A DNA stretch of 23,859 nt from Pigoraptor vietnamica (Eukaryota; Opisthokonta; Filasterea). This document shows positions 20,108 through 23,859 of the stretch, piece after piece. A model generated the notes under the pieces. That model was not told the origin of the DNA. It saw only the letters and a list, made by a program, of their open reading frames with translations, and ran no database searches. The DNA is taken from positions 1 to 23,859 of the forward strand of contig CALSCQ010002021.1 in assembly GCA_943704525.1 (NCBI GenBank), read 5' to 3'. Made by a program: the position numbers and the translations under genes. Within the stretch, counting starts at the first letter, position 1. The number at the start of each line of letters is the position of its first letter.

Positions 20108-21403
20108 GTGCGTCTATGTAGCTCGTGTGAGAGTGCGTACGTGCGTTCACGTGCGCAGGTGCGTGTGTGTGCATGCGCCCTCACAGACACACACACTCGT
20201 GCGCTTTGCAGAATCAGGCGGCTGCGAATGTGTGTGTGACGGACAAGATGATTGCGGATGCCATTGCGACCATCGGCGGCGCAGTCACAATGGCCTATCC
20301 CATGGGCCTGCCTCCTCACGAGCACGTGAAGGCCATCCTCGAAGACGACGAGGACCTCTCGGGCACGCAGGTGCGTCACACACACGTCACTCGTGCGTGC
20401 TTCTTTCACACGTCACTCGTGCGTGCTTCTTTGCCGCTGTCTCTGCGGGGACTGAACTGCGCTGTTTGTCGGAGTGCGCATGGTGTGCTTGTGTGGGATG
20501 CTTACTTCGCGTTACTCATATTTGGCACGTTCACAAGCATTAAGTTCGCACTTGTCTGTTGCATTCCCTTAGCATCCCTTTCCCCTCAACGTCCCAACAA
20601 CCCCACACTCCCTGTGTTTGCAACGTGTGACCATGGGTCGATGATTTACACGTCCCCCATCTCGCTGGCGCAGGCATCGCAGGCGGTGATTGATCCCGCG
20701 CAGGCGCAGCTGTGGTGGGCGGGGAAGGAGCTCCTCCGCGACAAGAAGCTTGGTGACTTTGTGGGCCGAAATGAGAAGACAAAGCTCATAGTCAAGATCC
20801 AGAAGGTGCGTGCAGTCCCCGCGAGCGCATGTGCGTGCGTGTGCAGATGCCAATAAGTGTGGACTCTGTGTGTGCGTGCGTGCGCGGGGCTGCTTGGTGC
20901 TCTGCTCTCTTGTGTCGTGTTTGTGTTCGTGTTGGTGTGTGTTTTGTGCTCGTGCGTTGTTCTGACCGCTCGTGTCACGTGGCCGCAGCGGGGAGCGGGC
21001 GCCCCAGTGCGCGAGCCTGCGGTTGACGAGGCGACGCAGCGACAGCTCATGGCCATGTACCACAAGAAACAGGAGGAGCTCAAGGTGGGGCGGCGCTTAT
21101 GCAGCGCACACATAAGCAACCCTCACCGACTCACAGACTCACCGCCTCACACCGACCCACACCGACCCACACGGATCCGCACACTGAACTTGCTCTGCAC
21201 GTCCACTCATTACTATCACGCTTCACACCGCGCACTCGCACTCGCCATTCACGTGCACTCACATGCGAACTTACCTCGCGCATTTCGCACAGAGGATTGA
21301 GGCTGACGACTCGGATGCCTACCATGGGGCGGCGTGGGCGGACACAAGCGCCCTCAAGCAGTCGCTGCGCGGTCTGGACAACGTCGGCTGGCGGCCGCGG
21401 TGA
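19418..21403 (+). CDS. CFAP298: Cilia- and flagella-associated protein 298 (C21orf59/Kurly)
   Basis: Seven exons in phase: 19418-19556, 19721-19888, 19956-20023, 20212-20370, 20674-20805, 20989-21084, 21293-21403; 290 aa, the same length as the human protein. The family works in the cytoplasmic assembly of dynein arms and in motile-cilium function. Conserved landmarks in order: MVVLHVKRGDESLFLFQ at the N-terminus, NGRLRVERLCE, HGVCLPPNMQGLTPEQIEEM, VCVTDKMI, YPMGLPPHE, EDLSGTQ, QLWWAGKELLRDKKLGDFVG, NEKTKLIVKIQ, RGAGAPVREP, MYHKKQEELK, and VGWRPR at the end. Every exon junction falls inside these landmarks without gaps, so the model is secure. It shows that the organism makes motile flagella at some stage. 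Confidence 0.96.
20077..20107. repeat. (GT)n microsatellite in CFAP298 intron 3
   Basis: About 15 GT units in sense orientation inside intron 20024-20211. Confidence 0.9.
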
Positions 21404-21693
21404 CATGATGTCTCACATTGCCCCAGCGTGCGTGCGTGCGTGCGCGCAGCGTCAAGTGCCTTTTTTCATTCACACACAATGGCTCAGCTCCATTAATCGC
21501 CTTTGGTTCGTCGCAATCGTTTCGCGTGCAAGTACGAACAGGCGGCGCTCTAGGCGATCGACGGCAGCCGCCGAAGATTCTTGCAGACGACCGAAGTTGA
21601 GAGAGACGAGGAGGGCGTGGGGATGTGCCGTGTTCCCGTGAATGGCCACTCCTACTCCGAGCGACCCACGGTATGGGCTCAGAGTGGCCTTTC
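21404..21693. other. Convergent 3' spacer, CFAP298 and TGS1
   Basis: 290 bases between two stops. Open frames here are shadows without family resemblance. No RNA gene seen. Confidence 0.55.

Positions 21694-23859
<2,166 letters not shown>

Overview
The window is nuclear DNA from an intron-rich unicellular eukaryote. Eleven complete protein-coding genes and one possible 3' fragment are packed on alternating strands. I reconstructed 42 introns by joining exons in phase. All are GT-AG; most donors are GTGCGT, GTGGGT or GTGAGT, acceptors are mostly CAG, and several introns show a CTAAC branch point shortly before the acceptor. Long (CA)n/(GT)n microsatellites lie in introns and between genes. CFAP298, a motile-cilium protein, means the cell has flagella. 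SNRNP25 means it has, or had, a minor spliceosome. A BIN4-like topoisomerase VI accessory protein points towards an algal or other protist lineage rather than an animal or fungus. I cannot name the species.

Layout: possible 3' exon (+, 100-210); MIB/HERC2-domain RING E3 ligase (-, 617-3653); BIN4-like protein (+, 3990-6487); branched-chain ketoacid dehydrogenase kinase (-, 6635-8057); small rhodanese (-, 8817-9536); SNRNP25 (+, 9866-10640); PIGL GPI de-N-acetylase (-, 10997-12005); two tandem secreted TTHB210-like (DUF5602) proteins (+, 12631-14422 and 14976-16841); REXO/REX1-type RNA exonuclease (-, 16981-18863); CFAP298 (+, 19418-21403); TGS1 cap hypermethylase (-, 21694-23486).

The genes do not form an operon. 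Three of them (SNRNP25, the REXO-like exonuclease and TGS1) act in small-RNA or spliceosome biology, but the rest are ordinary housekeeping genes, so the grouping may be chance. The most unusual content is the tandem TTHB210-like pair: a family I know mainly from bacteria, here with signal peptides, five introns at identical positions and phases, and a shared 13-base upstream motif. Next come the BIN4-like gene, and the E3 ligase with two tandem Cys-rich HWSCCG repeats between its MIB/HERC2 and RING domains.
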